From: Ligula intestinalis
Lineage: Eukaryota > Platyhelminthes > Cestoda > Diphyllobothriidea > Diphyllobothriidae
Length of the DNA: 64,000 nucleotides
NCBI GenBank assembly: GCA_036362985.1
Contig: JAYGXS010000005.1
Location: 28,293,446-28,357,445 of the forward strand
Direction of reading: 5' to 3'
The position numbers and the translations under genes are program-made. Of this stretch, positions 1 to 12,850 are shown piece after piece. The notes under the pieces are model-generated. The model was not told the origin of the DNA. It was given only the letters and a program-made list of their open reading frames with translations, and made no database searches. How positions within the stretch are numbered: position 1 is the stretch's first letter; each line of letters starts with the position of its first letter.

Positions 1-130
1 TGATTAAGGATTCCCGAGAGAATCCTTAACGTCAGGAGAATAACGTGTTTGTTCCAGTGATCGTATCTTCTTCTTCGGAACTGCTGCCTGGAACTTGTAT
101 TTCCTCCTCTATTGGCAATCTTGTGGTTGC
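1..130 (+). repeat. PLE family B 3' tail with decayed hammerhead motif, cut by window edge
   Basis: The block starts inside a hammerhead-like core (TGATTA, a stem II region, then AACGTCAGG), continues with the tail text TTGTTCCAGTGATCG, a TTC-rich run and CTGCCTGGAACTTG, and ends near CTCTATTGGCAAT. The same order recurs on both strands near 27.1, 40.1, 54.1 and 54.6 kb, so it is a dispersed element end. The G12-A13-A14 position reads CTTAAC instead of CGAAAC, so this copy should be inactive. Confidence 0.75.
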
Positions 131-799
131 ATAAAAATCCTGGCCTACTGTTTTTTTTGTGGATCGGGGAGTGCTGAGTACGCGTGGGTGCAGAGTTTGC
201 TCTGGCAGTCGCCTAGTCCATATCAGGCTTCCAATATTTTTGACTCTGTCTTGACACTGGTAATGGGAGTGTGAGGGAGAAGTGGGGCGTTTGTTAGACG
301 CATCACATGCCCACCACCACTTAAAGCCCTGTGATCCTTATGTCGCAATGCTCGCCTGGCACATGGTGTGAAGCATGTGCTGGACATTATCAAAAACACG
401 CTGTTAAACTGTCATATTTGTAGTGCTCAATTTGCCCTAATGAAGAAGCAAAGTTTGGTTTATGCAAATTTCCATCTCACATGTTTTCAAATTTTTGCCC
501 ACAAAGCACTGTTTAACGCTACCACCTTTGTAGAACATATAAAGCTCTATAATAGCCTTCACTTTTAGCCTCTGGCGAATGAAAATAATGCTTCTTTCGC
601 AATAACAAGGCAAACGTCTCGGATAAAAATGCTATCAATAACTTTGCTTTATGCTATGTGCTGTTCCAAACTCATATCGAGTGCCAAAATACTGGTAATA
701 TGCGAAAAGTTTGCGAATTTTCATCTGTTAGGCTTGATTCTTATGCAATTATGGAAGCACAATTTTAATTCTGACAATCTACTTGGCTAGTAGTTTGAA
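131..799. other. Intergenic, no gene seen
   Basis: The first ~230 bases are moderately GC-rich and may be further repeat sequence. The rest is AT-rich and unique within the window. I see no supported coding, RNA or regulatory feature. Confidence 0.5.
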
Positions 800-822
800 T
801 TGAGTATGCATCGAACGAAGCC

Positions 823-1195
823 GACGGGGATCTATTTAACTTACCGTCTTGTCTACCATCGTCAGGCCGCCCAGATAAAAAAAAACTTTTTGACTGTTGA
901 GAATATCGAGCAAGCGTTTATGCAGCGGCAGCCTGCTCTTACGGCCTTGACTGCTGATATTCAAGGTTATATGGCAGAAATGTTCGCCGACTGCAACAAA
1001 ATATCTGAGGGAATGGCGAAGTAGGTTTTTCGCATATTGGAGGCCTCATAGCTACATTTACTAAGATGAACTTCAGGCCTAGTGCCGACCAAACCAAAAT
1101 GAATGAGCTTCTGTCTTTTATAAGTTACCTTTATCAGTCAGCTATAACTCAAGGTTGCGAAGAACTCAAAGGCGGATCCAGTTTAAGGTCCACTT
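823..1195 (+). pseudogene. Coding-like stretch, unrecognised; exon candidate or decayed gene
   Basis: Codons 800-1024 read into a fairly protein-like sequence that includes ENIEQAFMQRQPALTALTAD and stops at TAG 1022-1024. A second frame from about 1021 continues in similar style (FRPSADQTKMNELLSFISYL) to a TAG near 1195. The two could be one reading frame broken by a single-base change near 1020, or two exons: the text at 1018-1026 (GAAGTAGGT) is a weak splice donor. I do not recognise the product; both segments look helical, without membrane segments or signal peptide. Codon bias in AT-rich DNA can produce such frames by chance, so confidence is low. Confidence 0.2.
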
Positions 1196-4100
1196 AGTTC
1201 AAATCGCCAGTTACCGATTAGCTGGCGGACGACGGTTAATGGTGCAGAAATAATAAATAGACGATCTGTCTGCGAGTAACGCTGCCCGGAAGGTGTCTAG
1301 AATGGGCAGGCGGGAAAACGATATTAGTTCCCTGTTGAATACTTCAGTGTATGTATTACCCATTCTCTGCAAATCAGTATGCATACCACGACCATGCAAA
1401 TGGGCAGTATGCCGAAGCATATCATATTGTAGGCCACGACTAACCTTGCCAATACACCAGCCAGATCGCGACGACTCCGATCACGAAAACGCGAACAGAG
1501 AAGTGCCACCGGCTGTCCCAAGTTGCTGCCCACACGCTAGATAAGAACTATCAATTCGGCTTTGTGGGCACACTAGCTACAACGGAGTGGCTGTAAGGTA
1601 AGCCAATAAAGTGCAAGCTGAATTCTTTCATTGTGGTAGCAATGTCCCAGCTGCAAAATGGCTCTCAACGGACTTGCCTATGTGACCGCTTATGCCAGTT
1701 GAAACACTTATAAACAAATTTTCTCATGTGACATAAAAGTACTTTTAGTTTAATTGTACTTCAAAGGCTAGAACAATTTAGTTTCTGGTTTAAACATGGT
1801 GTTCTGTGTCGTCACTTTCACTGTTGAGTGTAAATTACGCCTGAATTGTGAGCCAACCTAAGGCTTTTTCATAATTTTGTCTATTATACGAACCCAAAAA
1901 CCGCGCCATGAATGATGGAATTCCAAATGCTGCCTGGGTCTCTTGCCCGCCCACAGAGATGTAAGCAGAAATTGGAAAGTCCCGTTTTTAACCATGAAAA
2001 CAGGGAACAGAGAACGTCTTTCTGTGCTTTATACAATAAAAACAGAATTTTCGGGTGGTCTGCCTCTATATATTCTGCTTTTATATAGGCGCGTGGAATT
2101 GCAGGAGAAGCACTATACTCTTAACGTTAATATAAAAGGCTGGTTTTTAGCTTTCCATGAAACACATATCTAAGAAAGGATTAAAATTGACAAAAAATGA
2201 CAAAAATTCAAACATTATTGTAAAAAATGAAGCAGCAACTATTCTAAAGTGTCCGAGAACCGGTTATGCCTGTTTATATCCTAAAGTAGCATTTTTCCAA
2301 TTTCTGGGCATGTAGTGGAGAGTTTTTGAAAGCCAGGGATTTGGCTTTTGCGTAGTTAGCAAAATATTTGTTTTATTGTATTTCCTCACCATTTAAAAGT
2401 CCTAATCCAAGTTAAATGAATTTGCCTGAAGTCGGTGGATTGTCCGGTCCACAAGCTCCACTCACCAATAAGCAACTGTGAGTGAGCTTTCTGTAGACTT
2501 TGCAAAGGAAGTAAAAAGAAATCAAAATTTCCACTGACAAGATAATTATTTCTCTCACTGTCATCTTTCTTTGCCCAAACGTACGGCCAGCTTTTAGAAA
2601 AACATCAATGCACAAAAACAATTCTTACGGTTCCTCCCACAAATATGTCAAAACTGCCGTAACTCAACTAAACTCCGATGTTTCACAGGGTGATTTCATC
2701 CATAAGATCATTTTGATTAAAATGTGTTCTCCTTGATCTGATAAGAAGTCAGATAACTTCGTCTATCAAAGAAATATTCTGCTCGGATGTGAAGTGATTT
2801 TAATGAATTTGCCTCAACGACTATCTTTGCCAATTTAAATACACATGGAAAACCTTTAAATTGGTAGGAGAAAATTGTCACTGTTTCAATTTAAAATGAA
2901 ATGCAAAAAGAACCTCGTTAGTTCGAAACGTAATTTGCAAAAGTTAACTCAGAAAAAAATAGTTTATTTTTAAGATTGACGGATAGAGTTTAATATATTT
3001 TTGGAGATTGAAGTGATTTTCTCCAAAACCCTAGCTTACCTACGCACAGTAGAGTAGGTGGCCTAACAAAAGCAATATCATGGTCAAAATTGGAGTCTAG
3101 CGAATTGGTAGTCTAGCGAACCTTACGTCCAGCTATTTTAATCTTATGACCAGAGTTGGTCCTCAGGAAGCCTTGAGTAAGAAAGACTGCATGCTTGCTT
3201 CACGTTATTTAAGTAAAATGGGTGAGATATTAAGAAAATCAAAGAATGCCAGCACTCTTCGATTTCGAAGAACTTGGCTACGCTATTTAGTAATACAGAA
3301 CTAAATCTTATGTTTTTTTTGCTGTGATAGTACAGTGGTCGCTGTTGACCACTTAATTTTTTCTTAATTGGTATATGTTTGATCATTACTCCAATACCAG
3401 TGTGAATGTATTTAGGAAAACATAGAAATAATAATGAATGGCATAAGGCCTATTAAGTATTTAAAAGAAATATGGGAATTACTTAGTGTTCGTAAAGGAA
3501 TCTAAAATTTTCTCGATAATGCCGTGGTTCTAGAGGCGTAAAAAAGAGCTCTTAATCAGAAAAATAAATTACGATATTGTGTTTAGTTGAAAACTTGAAG
3601 CGACCACTTTTTATATAAAAAAGAATTTTTTTCGTCACAATATTCTGTAAAGTCTGTTCTTACCGGTTACGTATTCATTGAATGTCATCGAAAAAATGTG
3701 TCATCAAATTGCTTTTTTTTACTATCTTCACTGACCAATTCCTAGTTGGCGCATCTGTTCGACGTTTACACCAAAACCTTTAAAATAAAGTATGTATAAA
3801 GAGTATAATCCAAAAGAGAGTGTTTTTGGATATTAGTTCTTAGAATGATGACCATGGTGCTTCTTTGTAGAAATGCCTCGAAACAGCAAACCACATTGTC
3901 AAGAGTAAATCATACCAGCAGCGGAATTCTGCTGCTAATATTCCTAGGATTAATAAAAAACTTTCCATTAAAGGTTACCTCTTAGAAATTGCTTTGACTA
4001 GATATTCGGCTGACGAACTTCTGTGTATATTACATTTCTCAAACGTAATTTCACAATGAAATCTGAGAATTTCTTTAAGTTTTATGAAGATAAACGATTC

Positions 4101-5243
4101 AGTTTGACTGGAAATAAAATAAATTTATTTTCTCTTTATAAAGGTTTACCTTTCGCATGAGTTGATTAGTTCCACTTTCAGATATATACTGGTGAATTAA
4201 AAAAAACTGGCCATATACATTGTCATTTTTCGAAGTACTTATTAGTCTTTCGTCTGTTCCGTTTCTAAATAAACTAAAACTGGATTGTAAAGTATACAAC
4301 AAACTATTTTTCTTTACGACTTACATTTAATAAGGCATTATTTGTCACAAATGCGCGAGAACATGTTAGACATTTGGTTTTTATTGAAAGACATTTGGGG
4401 TTTATTGCTGCATTCAAACAAACACTCTTCTGTTATTCCATTTTGTACAATAAAACTTAACAGGATAGCTAAACATTATTTCTTAAACACATATCTACAA
4501 TGTTACTGAAAACAAATTTAGTTCCTTTAATTCGACTCTACTTCAATCTGAACAATTTTGTATAAACTTGTCCGGTTCTGGAAGGGATATGTTCTGTACC
4601 TATTTTATTGATTTTGGAGATAATTTTTAGCATTATCAACATTAACGTGCCATTTGGTACTCTCTTTCGTAATAGCATAGAAAATGCCTTCCATATGAGA
4701 CTTCTTCCAATTTCCCCAAAACTAATGGTTATTCCTCTTAATAAACCTAACTAAAATGACGATTTAACTGAGTAAAAGGCTTTTGCAGAATTCAATAAAC
4801 TGTATGAATCACAATAGTGTTTTCAAATATATGCTAAAGTTTCCAGGCAAATTTCATAATTAGTGTTGCATGGTCTTCGGTGGCTACTAAAGAGAGCGCA
4901 AATATCAGTAAAATCTTCAAGTATATCTCCTGCGGAATCGAAAACTCTAATCATTAGTTGATGGAAACTGGGCTAAGGAGAATATGAGTAATATACCAAT
5001 CAAGACCGCTGATTTAACGGTCATCTATACTATACAGGGATGGCGTTCAGTTGCTTAGTCAACAACTTATGTGTTGGTCTTAATAAATTTTACTGTGCAA
5101 TCTCCGTAAAGTTTACGCGTGAAATTTAAGCCCACACGAAACCTTTACGTTTTAGTGCAAATGCTGACATTGGAGAAACTGGAATTAACAAGAACTATTA
5201 GAGAACAAGAAGTAAGCGAGATCGCAGAAGGAAGGAGGGTTTG
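1196..5243. other. AT-rich intergenic DNA, no gene seen
   Basis: About 4 kb of AT-rich sequence. Open frames are short and overlap on both strands with no family signature. A GC-richer patch around 1200-1550 gives overlapping frames on both strands, typical of non-coding sequence. Confidence 0.5.
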
Positions 5244-5282
5244 TGACTGTCTTTTCAGATTCTAACTTTAATCCATCATCAG
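5244..5282 (-). ncRNA. Possible hammerhead-like core (orphan)
   Basis: On the minus strand CTGATGA (5282-5276) is followed by a possible 5 bp helix (GGATT with AATCT, one G-T pair), then GAAA and a GTC ending at 5244. That matches the order of a type I hammerhead: core box, stem II, GAAA, cleavage triplet. Stem I is poor (only GGT with ACC, not adjacent), and no second copy exists in the window, so chance is a real possibility. Confidence 0.25.
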
Positions 5283-5299
5283 TGACACCATCAGGTAAT

Positions 5300-6183
5300 G
5301 GTAATTTATGCAATCGATATTCTATTGTATACCTATAAAAATTGTGGTTAGATTTCACTATAAATGGCTACTTTTGCTGCTGTAATTTGTTGACGGATGT
5401 CATTCAAATTAGTAGTCGCCAACATTTCCTCAGCTGTGTCACCCTTTCGCTTGATGATTACTTGACCATTTCGCTAGGTGGAAGTAATGCGTGAACCGTT
5501 GTTCGTCTGAGCGCCCTTGTTTTTCAGAGTACCTTGCCTAAGTTTTGTCTTAGCTAGGCACATGTGTGCTGAGGATCAGGCAACGATGATTCCAACAACT
5601 GGTTGTGTAAATACTTGTCATCTCTTACGAGAATCGTGAGCTGGTCGAACTTGAATGCGTACCCACGTCCCGTAGGACTATCCGCGACCACCTCCGAGGT
5701 AGTGTCGTTCATCCGCACACTAGTTGCATGCTCGTCGTTTGCCGTGTGCTTCCTGATTTATACTACAGTGCAGGTCTTCATTGAAGAATTTGAATTTAAT
5801 AAGCTTGCTTTTACTTTGTTTTTGATACCTTAGTGGCTCAGGATTAATCACCTAGAGAGCATCATTAGTTCACCTAGTAAGTAATCTGAGGTCATTTTTT
5901 AAACAAATGCGTTTTTAACTTAAACCCAATATGTTATTTGAAGGGAACTGTGAGAATTTTGATCACATTTGTTGGCTTTTCAGAGGTAAATACGTATCAG
6001 CTCTCAATAACTGGTCCTATTTTCCAAAACGTTTGACGCCTTAAGAGTCTTTCCATGCGTCAAGTGTTCATCTGTGCATGTCAGCCGTAAGTATATCACA
6101 TACAGCCAGAACTGTTGTCTATTACAATAGATATATATACATACCTAAACTTTTGTTATTCAGGCTAACCGCGACAGATTGTC
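5300..6183. other. Intergenic, no gene seen
   Basis: Mixed-composition sequence without a convincing gene. A 76-codon frame at 5603-5833 has a hydrophobic middle but no family resemblance. Confidence 0.45.
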
Positions 6184-6378
6184 TTGTGCTGCGAATCCGG
6201 TCAATTTGGAGTAATTAAGTGTTCCCTGTTTGGCACGGAAGTTGGACATCAGTTTATTAGGATTTCCGACATTGAAGGTTTGTGTCGTATCACTTCTGAT
6301 GAACAAAGTGCATTTGAGATTTTGAAGAACAGGTGGAAGTCACTGATGCAGGCTCAATGGACAAAAGCTAGGTTCACG
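6184..6378 (+). pseudogene. Possible Ty3/Gypsy pol fragment (end of RT / start of RNase H)
   Basis: The frame contains KCSLFGTEVGHQFIRISD and, ~15 codons later, DEQSAFEILKNRWKSLMQA. The first resembles the end of a Gypsy-type reverse transcriptase (KC.F....V.FLG..VS) and the second the start of the tethered RNase H region (..W....Q.AF..LK..L...P.L). Spacing is shorter than usual, and the frame degenerates into unrelated sequence after about 6380. No RT active-site motif lies upstream. If real it is a short, old remnant; the match is by eye and weak. Confidence 0.25.
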
Positions 6379-6486
6379 GTAGGGCGATTTCGATGTCCCG
6401 TTGTTTACAAGCAAAGACAACGCCTTAGAAAGTCCTCCGCGCTACGCCCTTTCAAGCCTTGTCCCGGCTCTTCGATTCCTAACTAA

Positions 6487-9400
6487 AATTCGCAAAATTT
6501 GTCTGTATTCACACAGTCACAACTTGGAAAAACACTTTGATTTTGTAGGTAGACGGATAAAGCAGATTACATATGTAGATAGATGGGTCTACTGAAATGC
6601 TAATGCGACGCTGAGGAAACTGAATGTAGGAACGCCAGAACATTAACAACTGATGATTAGACGTTGGTTGACGGTAAAGTACAATAGCGCTGATGGGGAA
6701 TTGTTGTATCCGCAACTCGAGCATTATATCGCTGTCCAGTCATCGCACTGATGGGAGAACAAAACAATTTCAAGTACTTTTGTCCGTGTGGAAAACGCTA
6801 CTCCTGAATTTTAGAACTGGAATTCTGCGGCCCAGATAAAGACGTCAGATTGGAGAAAGAAAAGTACGTTTTGACGAATTTTAACAAACTCCGACTGGAA
6901 TAAAGGGTAGAATTAATACGGTTTGCATTTCCTCACTGAAGCTAACAGAATATCTTATTTCCCGCGTACAAGCGTAGGCTATCAGAAATGGCCTTAACAG
7001 GTGCGTATGCAGCGGGTTACGGACTAGATCAGAGCGTATTGCACATGCCAAAATTAATAGCAGATGAGATGGCCACCAGGACTTCACACCTATCTCAAAA
7101 GTTGGTTGCTTAACTGTTGTGCATTCTTCGTCTGATATTCGATCGGACGTGGTTCGGGTAAATAGTACAGATCAGCTTCAGACTGGCTACAGCGCGTGTT
7201 TTTTAGTTCAGCTACGAGACAAGAGGTAGATAGTGGTAAGAGGAGGGGCTGCATCCATTTTAAGTTTGAACCCATTCGTACGCCACCTCATCTTGTTTTC
7301 AAGGCATGCGTCCTTGGCTGGAAACGAAAGGCATGATATCACGGGGATATATTGCTATGTCTGTTGGATTCAAAAAACCATGCCGTCAGTAGTTCTTGTC
7401 ATGTCTTTTGCCTGGCCCTCTCTGTTCACCTGTGAAGCTAAATGAACGGTCTTCATCTGAGGAGTGGGAAGCGATCTGTGACTGTGTGTTTCTTCTCAAC
7501 ACTGTTGTTTGCATTAAACTATTGGCAACTTACGTCTTCGTCTGTTCATCCCTATATAATAGCGAGAACGGTCTCAAAATTGTTCGTTATAAACCACAAC
7601 AGACTGCTCACCTACGTCCAGTACGTCCTTTATTTGCATCATTCCAGAACGTATGCTAGTTGTCCGACGACGGACTATACCCAACCCAAACACTGCAGCA
7701 ACGGGCTCGTTTGTGTTTGACATAAATGTCCTAAGACGTAGACGCTTCTGCACATCCATTACTTTCGAAGATGCCCTCTGGTACGAAGTCGAAAGCACAG
7801 AAACAAAGGCAAACACAAACAGAAGAATCCTGTCTTCATCTTCTTTGCAAAAAGTACCTGGAAGTCGTATATTTGCCTAAATTAATGAGGTATGTTTGAT
7901 GCTGTAAAGCAGTTATACTGACAATGCGCTAGTCCGAACGAAATCAATATCTGAAAGGGAAATATTGGCTTCTCTAGTACAATCGGTGGTTCACAGTTCA
8001 TTCAAAGGGTTCGTAGGTAGGTATGTATCAATAATTAGTTGTCCTCCAAAAAAATCTGTTAGCCTTCAGAAACCTTCTCAAAGCTTACGTAGACCGAACC
8101 CTAAGACTTTTAGCCCTATCCATAGATACAACACTAATCTTCATCGACCTTACCCTAAGTTCAGTCGTCTTCTTGCTACGCTCAAAGCTAATTCGAAAAC
8201 CCTTTGATGGAAAAACAAGGCCAGCTTAAAACAGAGTGTACATATTCCAGGGCATATTTCAGTGACCGACTTGAAAATAAAACAGCGACCTGTTTTCGAA
8301 ATCTACTTGCGTTGCTCTAGTATAAATCATGAATCTGAATCCTTGATATAATATTCGTATTTCCTGCGTCTAGACAAAAACATTTCTTGGAGCGTCCTGA
8401 TCACATGCCATGGTCAATGCTATTTTCGTAGACAACAGAATTTAGGCTTTCTTAGCCGGAGCTCACTTTTAAAACAAAGGGCCTGAAAGGAAAGTGGTCC
8501 ATAGTTACTGAACAAACGGTAGGCTGCAGTTTTTAATAACCAGTGCTGCGACAACTATGACAATAAATTATGTTTAAAGAGATAGGTTCTCAGTTGTATC
8601 AAGAATTAAAAACTGCGGATGCCTCACCTTTCCCCTTAGTGCGAGTCAGATTGTGTACCTTTATCATTTTAGCTACCGGACATTGGGCCAATGGTACGCA
8701 ATATTCATTGATTAACGTTCACTTGACCTATAACGGAACTTACCTGGTCCGATCTATGTTGAACCTCGAGAGACGTTTTGACAGCCGTAACAGCTGAACG
8801 TATAGGCAGATCAAATTGCCGGCAACGAGAAGAGAGACTCATATTTCAGCTGAATTCAACTACGTACTATTACATGAAACGGTAAAGAAGCTTCGTCGTT
8901 GAAATTGCCAAACGCATGTTAATAACTTTTCAATTGTGCTAACTGTGTTCAGTGTTCAATATTTGCAGTTACACGTTGCCATGGTTTTCAGAAGCTAGGA
9001 AAAAATTGGATACAGCCAGCTAACCTCTCAAATCCCCATCCCCATGAAGTCCAGTAGAAATGGTCATGCCCAACAATTTAAACCACGACACGAGCATTTT
9101 GCGTAAAACAATTTCATGAAAACATTTTGATTGTCGCCGGCAGACTAAAAAGTCAGACACCAGTTCCGTTACAGCCTGAATTTGTTTTAGCATTTAATCG
9201 ACATCTTTCATTTTAAGCGCTCAGAACCTTCTCTTGAGTAGTTATTAAGGATTTCCGTTAAGATAATACGATGCGCTTTTTTCATTGCTGTTATCTTTTA
9301 AACTCCCTCCCCTGAATAAGTTCATCTTGTTTGCTTAACAGGAGGCCAACAACGTGCAAGCAAGGGCTTCTTTGACAAAGGTAGGTTATAAGTCACTTGG

Positions 9401-10146
9401 TATGGAAAGAAACATATATTTTTATTCACGAAAATATGGAAATAAAAAAGATCGACGACAGTAATAAGTTTATAAAATAGAGTTGCTCTTGAGTGGAAGG
9501 CAACACAATCAGCAATTTAGGTCAGGTATTCAAAACCTTTTATGACTTAGAAAGAGTCAATTAACCTGGTCATTGGTGTAATGGCGACTTCCAGGATGAT
9601 AAGTAGACCAGCGGTAGTTGGTCGAACTCCTAAAATATGAGGATCGAACTTTGAAATGCGGTTTAACCCCTTTTTGAGATCCTTAGTTTTATTTTTTGAA
9701 TAACTTTGCGGGACAAAGAGTGTTTACTAAAAAAAGCATTCGGTTCGAATCACTTTATCGAAGGAGGCAGGGATAAACATAAGTGGGCAAACTCCAACCT
9801 TGCTTAATAACCAAGGAATTTCCTACGTTAGTAAAAGCTGCCTGTCAAAACTTCTGGCTCTGCCCAACTCATGGAATGTTAAGATGAAAATATGAGGGAA
9901 TGTTAAACATATATTTTAAATTGTTCATTTTGTGCAATTAATGGACCTGGGACGCAGAATGTTGGTTACTAGAAACGAGTTAATTTCACATCAGTACATT
10001 TGGGCCAAAGCCAACAGTTCTTCATGTTCAAAAACATTCCTACCCTATTCAATTTTATGAATAAAATTTCTGTTTATGCGTTTTTTACCCTTAAAGGCAT
10101 AATCAGTAAGCAAGGAAAGTATTAAAGTTATCTTGTTAGAGATGAG
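6487..10146. other. AT-rich intergenic DNA, no gene seen
   Basis: About 3.6 kb with only short frames. The cluster of overlapping frames at 7230-7880 on both strands shows no domain motif and is left unannotated. Confidence 0.5.
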
Positions 10147-10153
10147 CAAATTT

Positions 10154-10460
10154 GTTCTTTGCCCCCCCCCCTTTAATTACATTCACAGGCTTTCACTGTT
10201 ACCTGAACCGCCTTGCTGTGATAATTACCTGCCCCCTCCTCTAACCCTCACTATGCACCCACATTTTTGGCTTATGTTTCACACCCTATTTACCTATTAA
10301 GCTTCACTCTTCTAATTGTACAGTTAATTTACTATATTAGCAGGCAATGACCGTTAGCAGATGAATTAGATGTCGCGAAATTGTATGACGTCAATACATG
10401 CTGCTCAACTTGTGATCTTCGCCCTTTTCAAACTTCTACCGGGAAAACAATGTTTCAATT
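10154..10460 (+). repeat. Left pseudo-LTR of PLE family A
   Basis: This ~305 bp block starts GTTCTTTGCCCC and ends at GTTTCAATTT. It recurs almost base for base at 12851-13156, flanking the RT/GIY-YIG coding part in direct orientation. Direct repeats of this kind, with the reading frame beginning inside the left copy, are the known pseudo-LTR layout of Penelope-like elements. The two copies differ by scattered substitutions (e.g. TATTAGC against TATAAGC) and by poly-C length (about 11 against 7). A poly-C run sits at 10162-10171. Confidence 0.9.
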
Positions 10461-12787
10461 TTCTGAAAAGACGCCTCCCGGGCTCTCTTATCAAATCGCT
10501 TGATCAGTTCGCTCAACTGAGATGCAAAATCACCCGAGAAAGGGTTAGATATGAATTCCTGCGTCATGCAGACAGTCTCGGAGTTATCCCCACCAACTGA
10601 GTAAGACCCTCCGGAAAGATGGTTTACGGCCCACGTTCCAAAATCTTGACCGTCTCTCTCTGTCAAAGATGGAGGAGTGCGAATTCTTGCTCTCACAAAT
10701 GTGCTGTCAACTGGACCAATCGAAGCATATGTTGGACTCGGTGAGCCCCATATGTTGGTTGATGTTCATGAACTATGTTTTAAACCTTCAATCTAAGACA
10801 TGACAATTGTTCCACGCTGAGTTGATGAAGTCGCTTAGCAAACAGCCTATAGACGTATCCTTTCTTCTTAATCCATATGACTATATTACTAATATGTCAG
10901 ACGTGACACTGACAAACTTGCAAGCAGAAGCCCTCTCTTTAGGACTCAAATTTTGTGTACCAAGAAGGAAAGTAAACCCGACAGAGATAGAGGCCCAATT
11001 TGAAGATCTATATTATCAGTTATCAGACCTGAAGCCGACCTCAGAAGAATCTGCGAGATGGCTTAAAGCGCAATTCGTAGACATCGCCTATCAATATAGA
11101 ACAACCTCGGTTACTCAGCGCTCGCTTCTAACTAAACAACACCTTAGTGCTTTAAATGATTTACGAAAGCAAACGGATGTCGTTATCTCGAGACCGGGCA
11201 AAGGTAGCGGCGTCGTGATTCTAAACAAGGAGGATTACGTAAGGAAGATGGAAAACATATTCAATGACCCGAGCAAATTCTCTCCCGAAATCCATGGGAA
11301 AGAAGAAACAAAAGCACTGGAAGAACGCATTGGGAAAAAGGTCAAATCACTGTTGCAAAGAAAGATAATAGACGAGAACATGGCCTGTAGGGTCACATAT
11401 TCCTAGGCTATACGGGCTACCAAAATTACACAAGCCTGGAGTGCCATTACGGCCAATTCTATCAATGAGAGGCTCACCGCAGCACCAGCTTGCCCAATGG
11501 CTAGTCCAACAAATTGAACCGATCAGATACAACCTTGCTGCTCACACGACCAAAGACACCTTTTCGTTCGTAGATGAGCTAAATAATCAAAGTTTAGGCA
11601 ATAAGCATATGATTTCACTCGACGTGCAAAGTCTGTTCACAAACGTGCCACTGGACGAAACCATTGAGATAATTTGTGAGCATGCGACTGAAACATGTCT
11701 CGAAGCAAGCCAACTGCGGGAACTACTACAGATATGCACGATGAATGTGCAGTTCCTGTTCAATGGACAGTTGTATCGACAGATCGATGGTGTAGCCATG
11801 GGCAGCCCACTAGGACCAGTCCTAGCGGATATTTTCATGTCAAATCTTGAAAGAAAAGTGGCGAAACACATAGAAAAGACTGCTTTTTTATCGACGATAC
11901 GTGGATGACATTTTTGTCATAGTCAAAAACCCTAAAGAGGGAGAATAGCTACTTAAGGCCATGAACGAAGCACATGCAAAGATCAAGTTTATGATGGAGC
12001 ATGAAAAGGACGGCACACTGGCTTTCTAGTAGTGCTTCTACACAGGCGGGAAGATGGTTCCATTCAAAGGTCCATCTACCGGAAAACCACATGGAAAGGG
12101 CAATACATGCACTTTCTGAGTTTCGTTCCAATCCAGAGGAAAAGAAACTTAGTATTTTGCCTTTTGAGTAGAGCTGCTAGAATCTGGTCCACGGATACGA
12201 TCGAAGAAGAGATGTGTTTTCTCAAGAAAGTGTTTCTTGGAAATGGCTATCCTGAGAACTTCATCGATAAGTATAGCAAACGCAGAGAAGAAAATTCTAC
12301 TGAAATATCCATGGCAAAAAAGTCAGTGAGCACCTTTCTCCCCTTCAAGGGTGATAATGTGTCCAACTTGATCAAGCAAAGGCTTAGATGCACGATTGAA
12401 AGAACCTACCCCGCCTCCAAATTGTTGTACATAAGCACAACAACGGCTATCCCAGTAAGGTCAACTAAAGACACTCTGCCAATGCACGCCACCTCAAACT
12501 GCGTTTACGAGTTTACATGTAGTTGCGGATGCAAATACATCGGGCGCACGCAAAGGCAGTTGGCAACAAGGTCAGCTGAGCATATGCCGAATTGGCTGTT
12601 CAGGGCGGAAAACAAAATACCAAAGAGCTCAATCACTAAGCGCTTAGTGGATACTGGCCATATAGTTGACCAAAAGACCGCGTTTAAAGTTTACTTCGGG
12701 CTGCGACCGGACGTCTCCTATGATTTGCCGAAGCCGCTGCGATACGCAGAGGAAAACCAGAACTCTGTAAACAGCTGGATCATGTGA
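10370..12787 (+). pseudogene. Penelope-like RT plus GIY-YIG endonuclease (family A), several frame breaks
   Basis: One PLE open reading frame, now broken. N-terminal residues (FLRHADSLGVIPTN) begin inside the left pseudo-LTR. The RT region follows: RPGKGSGVVILNKEDY near 11200; PRLYGLPKLHKPGVPLRPI from ~11400; motif A SLDVQSLFTNVPLDETI near 11620; motif B GVAMGSPLGPVLADIFM near 11795; motif C YVDD near 11900. The C-terminal GIY-YIG nuclease reads CVYEFTCSCGCKYIGRTQRQ near 12510, with the later Arg and EH. Breaks: frame changes near 10600, 10800, ~11400, in the T run at 11884-11889 (one base too many) and near 12025; in-frame TAG at 11946. RT and endonuclease act by target-primed reverse transcription in this family. 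This copy cannot make a full protein, but every catalytic motif is legible, so it is young. Confidence 0.9.
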
Positions 12788-12850
12788 TCAACCTCGCATT
12801 GCCGTGGTGACGATCCCCCTCCCCCCCCCACTATGATCGACTGCTGCCCC
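12788..12850 (+). other. PLE family A 3' untranslated spacer
   Basis: Short C-rich spacer between the TGA ending the endonuclease frame and the right pseudo-LTR. It contains CATGTGATCAACCTCGC, echoed after the family A fragment at 62.7 kb (CATGTGATTAACCTAGC), so it belongs to the element. Confidence 0.7.

Noticed and set aside
10337..10399. AGATGA...GCGAAAT...GACGTC in the family A pseudo-LTR as a hammerhead
   Set aside because: The core box is not CTGANGA and no stem II can be drawn.
10436..10696. Minus-strand 86-codon frame inside the PLE
   Set aside because: Antisense shadow of the PLE N-terminal coding region and pseudo-LTR.
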